From a virus: a stretch of 28,670 nucleotides of DNA. Both the position numbers and the translations under genes were made by a program. The DNA lies in the IMG/VR virus record IMGVR_UViG_3300046804_001212, positions 1-28,670 of that record; one strand, given 5' to 3'. Shown here piece after piece: positions 1 through 6,846 of this stretch. The notes beneath the pieces are model-generated. The model ran no database searches and was not told where the DNA came from. It was given only the letters and a program-made list of their open reading frames with translations. Position 1 is the stretch's first letter, and each line of letters begins with the position of its first letter.

Positions 1-105
1 GGCGGGTCCGCTCGTAACGGAACCAACACTGCGGGCAACTCTGCAATATCTGGTAAAGGTGGAGATGGCGGCAAGGGAACCGTAGTCGTCTATACCTACG
101 GTTAG
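1..105 (+). CDS. C-terminal end of a glycine-rich tail/fibre protein (partial)
   Basis: Frame 1 is open from the window edge to TAG at 103-105 and gives 34 residues rich in Gly, Ser, Asn and Thr. It ends in a short beta-like strand (VVVYTYG). Gly-rich C-termini with this kind of final strand are common in phage tail tip and fibre proteins (family knowledge), and the next gene is a repetitive fibre-like protein, which fits. The TAG overlaps the AGGAG ribosome site of the next gene. The start and any domain assignment lie outside the window. Confidence 0.7.
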   Translation, partial: GGSARNGTNTAGNSAISGKGGDGGKGTVVVYTYG

Positions 106-113
106 GAGCAGAT

Positions 114-1346
114 ATGAGTTTGCTGCTCTTTTTCAATAAACCGGCCACAATAGTTACCGCTAGTGCTACCGGCACTTGGGGTACACAAACCGCCACATCA
201 ACAGCAACAGTAAAACATACTGTTACTTGTTCTGGTGTTTGGGGTTCTCAAACTGGAACCGCTACCGCAACAGTAAAACATACTGCTACTTGTAATGGTG
301 CTTGGGGTACACAAACAGGAACCATCGCTGCCACTGTTTCTCATACAGCATTGGCTACCAGCAGTTTTGGTAGCAGCACACAAACCGCTACAGCCACAGT
401 CAACCATATTGCAACAGCAACATTTGTTGGTGGCGCATGGACAGCAAATGGAAATGCCGGAACGGTAATTACCGCAACCGCCAATCTATCCGGCGGCGCA
501 TGGTCAACTAGTGCAACAGCACAGATAACCGTTTCCGCAACAGCAATACTTGTCGGCAACGGATGGAATGCAACCAGCACCGCCAGCGTTCAGGTGAATG
601 CAACAATCAACGAAACATGGACTGCAACCAATACCGCAGTCGCAACCGTTGACGTTTACGCAATTGGCACAAGTCAACTAGGCAATCTTGCTGGAACTGC
701 CACAGCAGCCCCAATAAAGTTTGCTACCGCAGCCGCCAACTTTGGCGCAACCACAATCGACGCAACCGCTACTGTCAACGTATCTGCTACAGCAACTTCG
801 ACTACATCATGGGCTGGTAGCGGGAATGCTGATGTTTCTGTAGTTGTTTCTGCTGCCGGATCATGGTTCGGCAACTGGATTGCTTACGCCTCACCAGACG
901 TTATTGCCGTTGGATTACTTACCGGATCAATGTCCGGGTCAGCAACAGCAACACGAACCACCAACGCTTCGGCAATCGCAACATGGGTTGATCTCAACCA
1001 ATCGACCGCAACAGTAAGTCATAATGCTTCTGCTACCAGCAACAATAATGTTACGTCTTCCGCAACTGCGGTTATTCAGATTATTGCAACGGGCACACAA
1101 TCCAACAACACAACTTATGTTGTTCATGCTCAAATAACACATTACGCATCCGGAAACCTAATAACCGCTTGGACCGGCAATGCAAATGCTATTGATTACC
1201 CACGTTACAGAACAAAAGTGTTTGATGGCACAATCTGGATTGGTGTTCCGACAAGGCGTTGGGACGGAGCGTCTTGGGTGGAAGACAATAGAGTAAAGGT
1301 TTATTATCCTGACAACGACAACTGGATCAATGTGAACAATGTTTAG
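114..1346 (+). CDS. Thr/Ala-rich repetitive tail fibre-like protein
   Basis: A 410-residue protein dominated by Thr, Ala, Ser, Val and Asn. It has AGGAG at 104-108 and ATG at 114. The N-terminal part holds about three clear 21-residue repeats with a W-G-x-Q-T core followed by A-T-V-x-H-T; further degenerate beta-strand repeats follow to about residue 350. The last ~50 residues differ: they are rich in Trp, Tyr, Arg and Asp (VFDGTIWIGVPTRRWDG) and look like a small folded tip. Low-complexity beta repeats with a compact C-terminal domain suggest a virion fibre or minor tail protein. No enzymatic motif is visible. The role is inferred from composition and from the neighbouring tail and lysis genes. 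Confidence 0.65.
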   Translation: MSLLLFFNKPATIVTASATGTWGTQTATSTATVKHTVTCSGVWGSQTGTATATVKHTATCNGAWGTQTGTIAATVSHTALATSSFGSSTQTATATVNHIATATFVGGAWTANGNAGTVITATANLSGGAWSTSATAQITVSATAILVGNGWNATSTASVQVNATINETWTATNTAVATVDVYAIGTSQLGNLAGTATAAPIKFATAAANFGATTIDATATVNVSATATSTTSWAGSGNADVSVVVSAAGSWFGNWIAYASPDVIAVGLLTGSMSGSATATRTTNASAIATWVDLNQSTATVSHNASATSNNNVTSSATAVIQIIATGTQSNNTTYVVHAQITHYASGNLITAWTGNANAIDYPRYRTKVFDGTIWIGVPTRRWDGASWVEDNRVKVYYPDNDNWINVNNV

Positions 1347-1356
1347 GAGCAGATGA

Positions 1357-2142
1357 ATGGACTTGCCGTACAAGCCGGATTCGGCAGTTATCAAACCAAC
1401 AGCCATTCGTCACTGTCACAATGGACAACTCCCCAACAATGTTCTAGAGGCTTGCGATATTCGACGTTTTGTTCTTGAACGAGAAGCAGCACGGTCAATG
1501 CGCGCCCTTATTCGCAAAGCCCGCAGAGAAAAAATCCCGCTTTCCGCAACAGGCACATATCGCACCTATGCCGGACAGGTCAAACTGTTTTACCAACGAT
1601 ATGACAATACGCCTCGCAAGACGCGTCACGAATTTTGGAACGGCAAGAACTGGTGGCTCAAACTGAACCGCAACGGCAAACCAGTAGCGGGGGCGGCTGT
1701 ACCGGGAACCTCTAATCATGGATGGGGTTTGGCAATTGATTTCAGTGAACGTCGCATGGGATTTGAGCGACCACTATCAGCCCGAACGCTCAAATGGCTT
1801 GCATCCAACGGCCCAAAGTTTGGTTGGTGGAATACTGTCAAAAGTGAAAATTGGCATTGGTGTTGGTGTCTTGGAGATGGTCCCATGCCGATTGCTGTGT
1901 TGGAGGAGGAAGGTCATCATCCGAATCCTGTTGCGCCTGCCGAAATGCCTGTTTTGCGTTGGGGTATGGCGGGAGAAGATGTAAAAACTTTGCAGATGAA
2001 GTTGAACCGGGTTGGGGCCAATTTGTTGGTTGACGGCAAGTTCGGTCCTCGTACCGATCAGGCCGTGCGCGCTTTTCAAGAAGCAAGAAAGTTGATTCCC
2101 AACGGTGTTGTTGGGCCGGAGACTTGGGCGGCGTTCCGATGA
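1357..2142 (+). CDS. Endolysin: M15 (VanY-like) L,D/D,D-peptidase with peptidoglycan-binding domain
   Basis: A 261-residue lysis enzyme predicted to cut peptide bonds of the host peptidoglycan. The M15 zinc peptidase motif S-x-H-x-x-G-x-A-x-D is present (His121, Asp128), followed by the E-x-W-H motif with His167, so all three zinc ligands are in place. Residues about 197-260 form a PG_binding_1 repeat (LQxxLN, VDGKFGPRT, AVRAFQ, VGPETW). AGGAG at 1345-1349 precedes two ATGs; the one at 1353 is in another frame and soon stops, so 1357 is the start. There is no signal peptide, which fits export or lysis by a holin. The gene overlaps the next one by ATGA. Confidence 0.92.
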   Translation: MDLPYKPDSAVIKPTAIRHCHNGQLPNNVLEACDIRRFVLEREAARSMRALIRKARREKIPLSATGTYRTYAGQVKLFYQRYDNTPRKTRHEFWNGKNWWLKLNRNGKPVAGAAVPGTSNHGWGLAIDFSERRMGFERPLSARTLKWLASNGPKFGWWNTVKSENWHWCWCLGDGPMPIAVLEEEGHHPNPVAPAEMPVLRWGMAGEDVKTLQMKLNRVGANLLVDGKFGPRTDQAVRAFQEARKLIPNGVVGPETWAAFR

Positions 2143-2372
2143 CGGAGATTACGGTTGCGCTTATTTCGACAGCGGGGATTATTCTTGCGGCAATTATTCC
2201 AATTTTTGTGGGTTTGCGCCGTGCCCGTAAAGAGAATCGGGATCAACACGCCGACAACAAAGACACTTTGTTGATGTTGGCGGGAAAGGTGGATGTTGTC
2301 AATGAGAATGTGCGCGATATGAGAAAAGATTTTACACGACATCTTGAGAACCATGATCGGAAGAAGAAATAA
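2139..2372 (+). CDS. Small membrane protein, putative holin
   Basis: A 77-residue protein whose ATG at 2139 overlaps the endolysin stop (ATGA), giving translational coupling. Residues about 4-25 are one hydrophobic segment (ITVALISTAGIILAAIIPIF). A charged, probably helical cytoplasmic part follows and ends in Lys residues. One N-terminal membrane helix with a charged coiled C-terminus directly after an endolysin is the usual arrangement of actinophage holin candidates (family knowledge, DUF2746-like). The holin function is inferred. An in-frame upstream start at 2124 exists but lies inside the endolysin and has no better ribosome site. Confidence 0.7.
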   Translation: MTEITVALISTAGIILAAIIPIFVGLRRARKENRDQHADNKDTLLMLAGKVDVVNENVRDMRKDFTRHLENHDRKKK

Positions 2373-2373
2373 C

Positions 2374-2625
2374 ATGAAAATCTCATTTAGGATTGCATAT
2401 CGTAGGATTGCGGAAAACTTCCTGCTCTCGTTCTTTCCGCTGCTTGGTACCCTCAATGCCACCAACGCCAACGGTTTGCGAGGAACCGGAGCATTCCTGT
2501 GGTCTGCCGTTCTTGCCGCCGCAACCACAACTTTTCATATGCTCCGATGGGGATGGCACAAGACTCGCAAAGGACTGGAAATCAGCGTAGACACCAACAC
2601 TCCCTCTGACCAGAATAACGACTAG
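2374..2625 (+). CDS. Second small membrane protein of the lysis cassette
   Basis: An 83-residue protein one base after the preceding stop, with GGAAGAAG upstream of ATG 2374. It has two hydrophobic stretches: NFLLSFFPLLGTL near residues 14-26 and GAFLWSAVLAAATTTFHML near 34-52. A polar tail rich in Asn, Asp and Thr follows. Two short membrane segments behind an endolysin and a one-helix holin candidate suggest a second holin or an antiholin partner. The sequence alone cannot say which. It is the last gene of the lysis group; 53 bases without a gene follow before the portal. Confidence 0.65.
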   Translation: MKISFRIAYRRIAENFLLSFFPLLGTLNATNANGLRGTGAFLWSAVLAAATTTFHMLRWGWHKTRKGLEISVDTNTPSDQNND

Positions 2626-2678
2626 CAAATAACCCGTATTGCGACTAACATAAGATTTGTATTGCAGAAGGAACGTGA

Positions 2679-4523
2679 ATGGGCATTCGTGAACGTATCG
2701 CCAAGGCACTGCTGCCACCGGGGACAGTAACCATTACCGAGCAGCAAGCGGCTGCTATGGCCCCACAATCCGGCACACGCGCAGAACCCCTAGATCGCGA
2801 CCCCAACCTTGCTTTTCTTCCATTTCCCCCGTCCATGCCGCTCATCCCGGCACTTATCAACGAACGCCGAGAGGACGGCAGGGCCGATCCTCGTCGTTGG
2901 GAATATCCGGTTGCGTGGAACCTTCAACTGGTCGAACAGCGCAATATTCCTTTCAGGGTATTGCGCGAGGTCGCAGATCAAGCGGACATCGTTCGCAAGT
3001 GTATTGAGGTAGTCAAGGGTGCGATCACCGGACAAGACTGGGACATTTCCGTAACCGACGATGCTATTGCACACATTGTTCGCGAGAACAATGTTGGGCA
3101 TCTTGAGGCTGCACGACTTGTGCGAGGCAACTACATCCATGACATTGCCAAGTTGAAAGACTTTTGGCGTATGCCAGACCGCATCAACGGCATCTCATTT
3201 CACGAATGGGTCGGTCTGATGTTGGAAGAAGTGTTGGTAATCGACGCACTATCTATCTTCCCCAACAAATCAGTAGACAACACCAAACTAGCATCACTAG
3301 AAATCCTTGATGGTTCCACTATCAAACCTTTGCTTGATGCCCGAGGCAATCGTCCGGTTCCCCCTCATGCCGCATATCAACAGATATTGTGGGGATTTCC
3401 CCGTGGGGAGTTCACCGCAGGATCGGATGCTGACGGCGAGTTTACTGCCGACGACCTTGTATATCTACCGAGAACACGCCGACCGTTCACTCCTTATGGG
3501 TTCAGTCCGGTTGAACGCTGCCTTGTGCTTGTTGATCTTTATATGAAGCGTTTGCACTGGTATCGCACCGAGTTCACTGATGGTGTTACACCAGATTTGT
3601 TTGTCAAATCCGATATGGAATACGGCACCAATCCACAACTTCTAAAGGCTTATGAGCAGATTTTCAATGACGAGATGGCTGGCAATCTTGAGCAGCGTCG
3701 CCGTATGCGACTTCTCCCAAGCGGGTTTGACCCAGTTATGCCACGGGTTGCCGAAACAAAGTATACGTCTGTGTTTGACGAATATTTGGTCAAGAGCATT
3801 TGTGGACACTTTGGGGTGCTGCCATCACAGATTGGTTTCACTCCGCAGTCCGGTTTGGGTGGTGCGGGCCATCAAGAGGGTGAGGCCAACTCTGCCGAAA
3901 CATTGGGTTTGCGCCCGATGATTGTGTGGGTTATTGATGTCCTCAACTATATTTCGCATCGTTTCTTGGGAATGTCCCATGATCTGACTTTCACGTTTAC
4001 CGATGGGACCGAGACAGATCAGTCACAGATGGCGAAACGCCGTCAGATGGAGTTGTTCTCTGGTCAGAAAACGTGGAACGAAGTTCGGACGGAGATGGGT
4101 CTGCCTTTGTTTGAGTTTGCTGAGGCAGACGCTCCGTTGATTGTTCAGGGACGTACTGTCATTCCGTTGGCTGCCTCGTTTGAGTCGGTTGCTATCAATG
4201 CTGATGAACAGGCCGAGGATGCCCGCCCGTCGGATGACGAGTTGTTCCCGACCGGCGAACCGAATGCGACTGCTGGTTTGATCTCAAATAATGGTGGTTC
4301 TGAGTTGCCTACGTCTGTTCAAGCACAGGAAAAGATGGAACTGGGTTTGTTTGTGAAGTGGGCGAAAAAGAATCGTGGTCGGGATTTTGAGTTCAAGTTT
4401 GTTTCTGTTGATCGTGCCAATCATTTGAATGCGTTGGTTCGTGAGGATGCGGAGGCGGCGCGAGAGTTGGCTGCTTTGTGGGCTGGTGATGTTGACCCAA
4501 AAGTGTTGGTCCAGACATCGTAA
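2679..4523 (+). CDS. Portal protein
   Basis: A 614-residue phage portal, the dodecameric ring at the packaging vertex. AGAAGGAA precedes ATG 2679. The central region has typical portal features: a stretch rich in acidic and aromatic residues around 150-190, DDLVYLPRTRR-PFTPYGFSPVE near 255-285, then the helix LVLVDLYMKRLHWYRTEF and GVTPDLFV. Residues about 340-400 include RLLPSG and the GVLPSQIGFT segment. After about residue 480 the protein leaves the core fold: an acidic disordered linker is followed by a helical C-terminal part (KWAKKNRGRDF, REDAEAARELAALWAGD). Codons 606-608 (GAC CCA AAA) form a -1 slippery site six codons before the stop, leading into the ParB-like frame. Confidence 0.93.
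   Translation: MGIRERIAKALLPPGTVTITEQQAAAMAPQSGTRAEPLDRDPNLAFLPFPPSMPLIPALINERREDGRADPRRWEYPVAWNLQLVEQRNIPFRVLREVADQADIVRKCIEVVKGAITGQDWDISVTDDAIAHIVRENNVGHLEAARLVRGNYIHDIAKLKDFWRMPDRINGISFHEWVGLMLEEVLVIDALSIFPNKSVDNTKLASLEILDGSTIKPLLDARGNRPVPPHAAYQQILWGFPRGEFTAGSDADGEFTADDLVYLPRTRRPFTPYGFSPVERCLVLVDLYMKRLHWYRTEFTDGVTPDLFVKSDMEYGTNPQLLKAYEQIFNDEMAGNLEQRRRMRLLPSGFDPVMPRVAETKYTSVFDEYLVKSICGHFGVLPSQIGFTPQSGLGGAGHQEGEANSAETLGLRPMIVWVIDVLNYISHRFLGMSHDLTFTFTDGTETDQSQMAKRRQMELFSGQKTWNEVRTEMGLPLFEFAEADAPLIVQGRTVIPLAASFESVAINADEQAEDARPSDDELFPTGEPNATAGLISNNGGSELPTSVQAQEKMELGLFVKWAKKNRGRDFEFKFVSVDRANHLNALVREDAEAARELAALWAGDVDPKVLVQTS
4496..4502 (+). promoter_or_regulatory. Putative programmed -1 frameshift site in the portal gene
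   Basis: The heptamer CCCAAAA fits X-XXY-YYZ and is in phase with portal codons (last C of GAC, then CCA, AAA). In the -1 frame a TGA ends at 4495, just before the heptamer, and the frame then stays open to 4891. Re-pairing would give Asp-Pro-Lys-Ser and continue into the ParB-like domain. A possible stimulatory stem lies at 4529-4535/4546-4552 (7 bp including one G-U), farther away than usual. The weak GGTGA at 4485-4489 could act as an internal Shine-Dalgarno stimulator. The identical heptamer is used at 11744-11750. Confidence 0.65.
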
Positions 4524-4891
4524 AGATTCGTCGCAATGTTTATGATGCGGCGTTTGCGGCTTTGGAGAAGTTGCCGGATGAGGGCGATGGGTTGATTCGT
4601 TGTCTTTGGTCGGTTACAGATCGTCCCAAGGTACAAGATGAAGAGTGGGCTGATTCTGAGTTGTGTGGGTTTACAATTGCAGATTTGGTGGCTACTCAGG
4701 ATTATTTGAAACGAGACACAGTAAAGTATCACTTAGAGGTTTTGTCCAAGATTGTTGGGGGAGAGAACGTCAACCCGAATGTGGTACTTCATAACGGCAA
4801 ATATAAGATTTATGATGGGCACCATCGCCTTATGGCGTTGATGTTGGTCGGAGCAAAACAGGCAAACTGCTGGCTTTTGGAGAGAGAATGA
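4502..4891 (+). CDS. ParB-like domain, probably expressed as a -1 frameshift extension of the portal
   Basis: This frame encodes 129 residues after the slip (Ser of AGT 4502 onward). The C-terminal half has the ParB/Srx-fold signature: a pattern of VxxYHLEVLSKI, NPNVVLHNGKYKI, then D-G-H-H-R-L-M-A-L and an alternating strand NCWLLE. The protein-like sequence extends upstream (VKIRRNVYDAAFAALEKL) past the only possible start at TTG 4562, which has no ribosome site, and no ATG occurs before the ParB core. This favours production as a fusion of 608 + 129 residues. ParB-like domains bind or hydrolyse nucleotides or act as nucleases; the activity here is unknown. The alternative is an independent gene starting at TTG 4562, or an assembly indel. 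Confidence 0.75.
   Translation, partial: SVGPDIVKIRRNVYDAAFAALEKLPDEGDGLIRCLWSVTDRPKVQDEEWADSELCGFTIADLVATQDYLKRDTVKYHLEVLSKIVGGENVNPNVVLHNGKYKIYDGHHRLMALMLVGAKQANCWLLERE
4529..4552 (+). other. Possible RNA stem downstream of the portal slippery site
   Basis: CGTCGCA (4529-4535) can pair with TGCGGCG (4546-4552), giving seven pairs including one G-U, with a 10-base loop. It begins 26 bases after the heptamer, longer than the usual 5-9 base spacer, so a stimulatory role is only tentative. Confidence 0.25.
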
Positions 4892-5151
4892 GCGCACTAA
4901 CAGGTACCGTGGTTGCAGCAACATCAGCAACAATTCTGTATGTCAATCGAACCGGGGCACCCAATACGCTTCTGATGACTACTCATGGCAACTCGGCTGA
5001 TATCTATGTTGGGTCGTCAACAGTAACCGCATCCAGCAATGGGGTGGTTCTCGCAAAATCAACCCTAACTGAAATTACTGTTCCTGCCGGTGAAACCATT
5101 TATTGTGCCGGGAACGGGACTGACACCGTGAACTGGCTGACGTTCAACTGA
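4888..5151 (+). CDS. Small beta-rich virion protein, possible head decoration protein
   Basis: An 87-residue protein starting at an ATGA overlap with the ParB-frame stop; GGAGAG inside that frame is its ribosome site. The sequence consists of short Thr/Val/Ala-rich beta strands (TLTEITVPAGETIYCAG, TDTVNWLTF) around the core IYVGSSTVT. This layout resembles small beta-sandwich domains found beside capsid genes as decoration or head-fibre proteins (family resemblance by eye only). Its position between portal and protease supports a head role. The TGA at 5149-5151 overlaps the ATG of the protease by one base. Confidence 0.6.
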   Translation: MSALTGTVVAATSATILYVNRTGAPNTLLMTTHGNSADIYVGSSTVTASSNGVVLAKSTLTEITVPAGETIYCAGNGTDTVNWLTFN

Positions 5152-6833
5152 TGTCTGACAACTATCGCCCCCCGGAAGGTGCTGCTACTGCGGCCAAACG
5201 TGCCCTTCGTTGGATTGCTGAAGGCCATGCTGGATCAGGATTTACTGATGTTGGACGCAAACGAGCCGGACAGTTGGCGGCTCGTCAATCGTTGTCCCTT
5301 GACACCGTAAAGCGAATGTATTCATACTTTTCACGACATGAAGTCGATAAGAAGGGAAAAGATTTTGACAATATGTCCAAACCTTCTCCCGGTCGTGTTG
5401 CTTGGGATGCTTGGGGTGGCGATGCCGGATTTTCTTGGGCAAAGCGTATTGTTGAGTCCGCAGGCAAGGAGAAAGCAGTGAGTTCTGAAACCCGTGTATA
5501 TCTTCCTATTCTGAAGTTTGACAAACAGGATGATGGGACGCTGCTTGTTCACGGTGTTGCTACTGATTCAACTGTTGATTCAGATGCACAGATTTGCGAT
5601 CAAGAATGGTTGAAGTCTGCTATGCCGTCTTGGTTTCGTTGGGGAAATATTCGTGAACAGCATTCCAATATTGCTGCGGGCGTTGCCGAGGAATATGAAG
5701 AACGAGATGGTCAACATTGGATTACAGCCCGTGTTGTTGATCCGTCTTCTGTCAAAAAGGTTGAGTCGCGGGTACTCAAGGGGTTTTCTATCGGGATTCA
5801 TTCACCTCGGGTAATCAAGGATTCTAAGGCCGCTGGTGGGCGTATTGTTGATGGAGAGATTGTAGAAGTTTCGCTTGTTGACCGCCCGGCTAATCCTGCT
5901 TGCACCCTTTCTCTTGCCAAAGCCATTGATTCTATGTCGCTGGTCGCCGTTGAGGAACTGGTTGAGAAGCGTGATGTGTCCACAGAGGAACGTGAACAAC
6001 TGGCCGAGCGTGGTCATGCTATGTCAGACGGATCGTACCCTATTGCAAATGTAGGCGATTTGAGAAATGCTATTCAGGCAATCGGTAGAGCCAAAAATCC
6101 TGCTAAGGTGAAAGAACACATTATTCGTCGGGCACACGCTTTGGGTGCCTCAGAGTTGATTCCCGAAGGATGGGAAGGAAAGAAAGCCATGAGCGCAGAA
6201 GAATCGTCAATGCCGCCGAAGAAAGAGGAGTCATCTGCTGCTCCCAAGGCTGTTGAGGAGTCGTCTGTTCCTCCGAAGAAGAAGCCTGCTCCGGGCGAGG
6301 AGTCTACTGCCGTCAAGTCGGATACTTGCAAGGGCTGTGGCGAACCGGCTAAGGCTTGCAAGTGCGATGAGGGCGGTTTCGACCGCAAGGCTGCGGAAGA
6401 GTCGTCGCAAAAGCCCGGTGAGGAGTCGTCACAGAAACTTGGTGAGGAGTCGTCCCGTCCCGGTGGTGTGGCTGGTGTGGCTGGTAAGGCCGATTCTTGC
6501 GATCATTGTGGCGATGCGCTTACCAAGATGAGCGACATGGTTGCAAAGATTTATGAGAAGATGTACGGTGCAGAGGAATCTGCATCAAAGTCTCAGTCAG
6601 AGGACATCGCAAAGGCCGTCAAGGATATTGAGGCGCGCGTGTCAGACATTGAGAATAAGGCGGCTAGCGCAGTTGCGCCCGTCCGCATGGCAGTCGGCAG
6701 CCCGAAGGCTGCGGCTGTAAATGCTGATGTTGCCAAGGCCAAGGAATACCGGGCCAAGGCCATGTCAACGACTGACCCTCGTCTTGCCGAGGGTTATCTA
6801 GCACTCGCTATTGAACTTGAAAAATCCCTCTGA
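5151..6833 (+). CDS. Prohead protease-scaffold fusion (XkdF-like/S78-type) with zinc-ribbon linker
   Basis: A 560-residue head maturation protein of several parts. Residues 1-100: a helical domain (KRALRWIAEGHAGSG, SLDTVKRMYSYFSRHEVD, VAWDAWGGDAGFSWA) often found fused to phage proteases. Residues about 110-255: the protease core, with His in REQHS, Ser in KGFSIG and the closing VEVSLVDRPANP, as in HK97-type/XkdF-like peptidases. Residues about 293-342: the phage module YPIANVGDLRNAIQAIGRAK. Residues about 345-445: an EESS-repeat linker. Cys pairs occur at CKGC, CKC and CDHC. The C-terminal ~100 residues are helical and probably act as the scaffold. The protease would cut scaffold and capsid during prohead maturation. 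Confidence 0.85.
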   Translation: MSDNYRPPEGAATAAKRALRWIAEGHAGSGFTDVGRKRAGQLAARQSLSLDTVKRMYSYFSRHEVDKKGKDFDNMSKPSPGRVAWDAWGGDAGFSWAKRIVESAGKEKAVSSETRVYLPILKFDKQDDGTLLVHGVATDSTVDSDAQICDQEWLKSAMPSWFRWGNIREQHSNIAAGVAEEYEERDGQHWITARVVDPSSVKKVESRVLKGFSIGIHSPRVIKDSKAAGGRIVDGEIVEVSLVDRPANPACTLSLAKAIDSMSLVAVEELVEKRDVSTEEREQLAERGHAMSDGSYPIANVGDLRNAIQAIGRAKNPAKVKEHIIRRAHALGASELIPEGWEGKKAMSAEESSMPPKKEESSAAPKAVEESSVPPKKKPAPGEESTAVKSDTCKGCGEPAKACKCDEGGFDRKAAEESSQKPGEESSQKLGEESSRPGGVAGVAGKADSCDHCGDALTKMSDMVAKIYEKMYGAEESASKSQSEDIAKAVKDIEARVSDIENKAASAVAPVRMAVGSPKAAAVNADVAKAKEYRAKAMSTTDPRLAEGYLALAIELEKSL

Positions 6834-6846
6834 CTTAGGAGTAAAA

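Noticed and set aside
1353-1480. ATG at 1353 as a start for a small protein or for the endolysin
   Set aside because: It is in a different frame from the endolysin, stops after about 40 codons and shows no protein-like features. The ATG at 1357 opens the endolysin frame.
2626-2678. Possible promoter before the portal (TTGCGA and a weak -10-like stretch)
   Set aside because: The -10 match is poor and host promoter rules are unknown; the gap is short and also carries the ribosome site.
4480-4530. Assembly or sequencing indel in the A run as the cause of the split portal/ParB frame
   Set aside because: Not excluded, but less likely: the heptamer has the exact canonical phase, the same heptamer is used at the chaperone gene, and the portal frame ends soon after the slip just as there.
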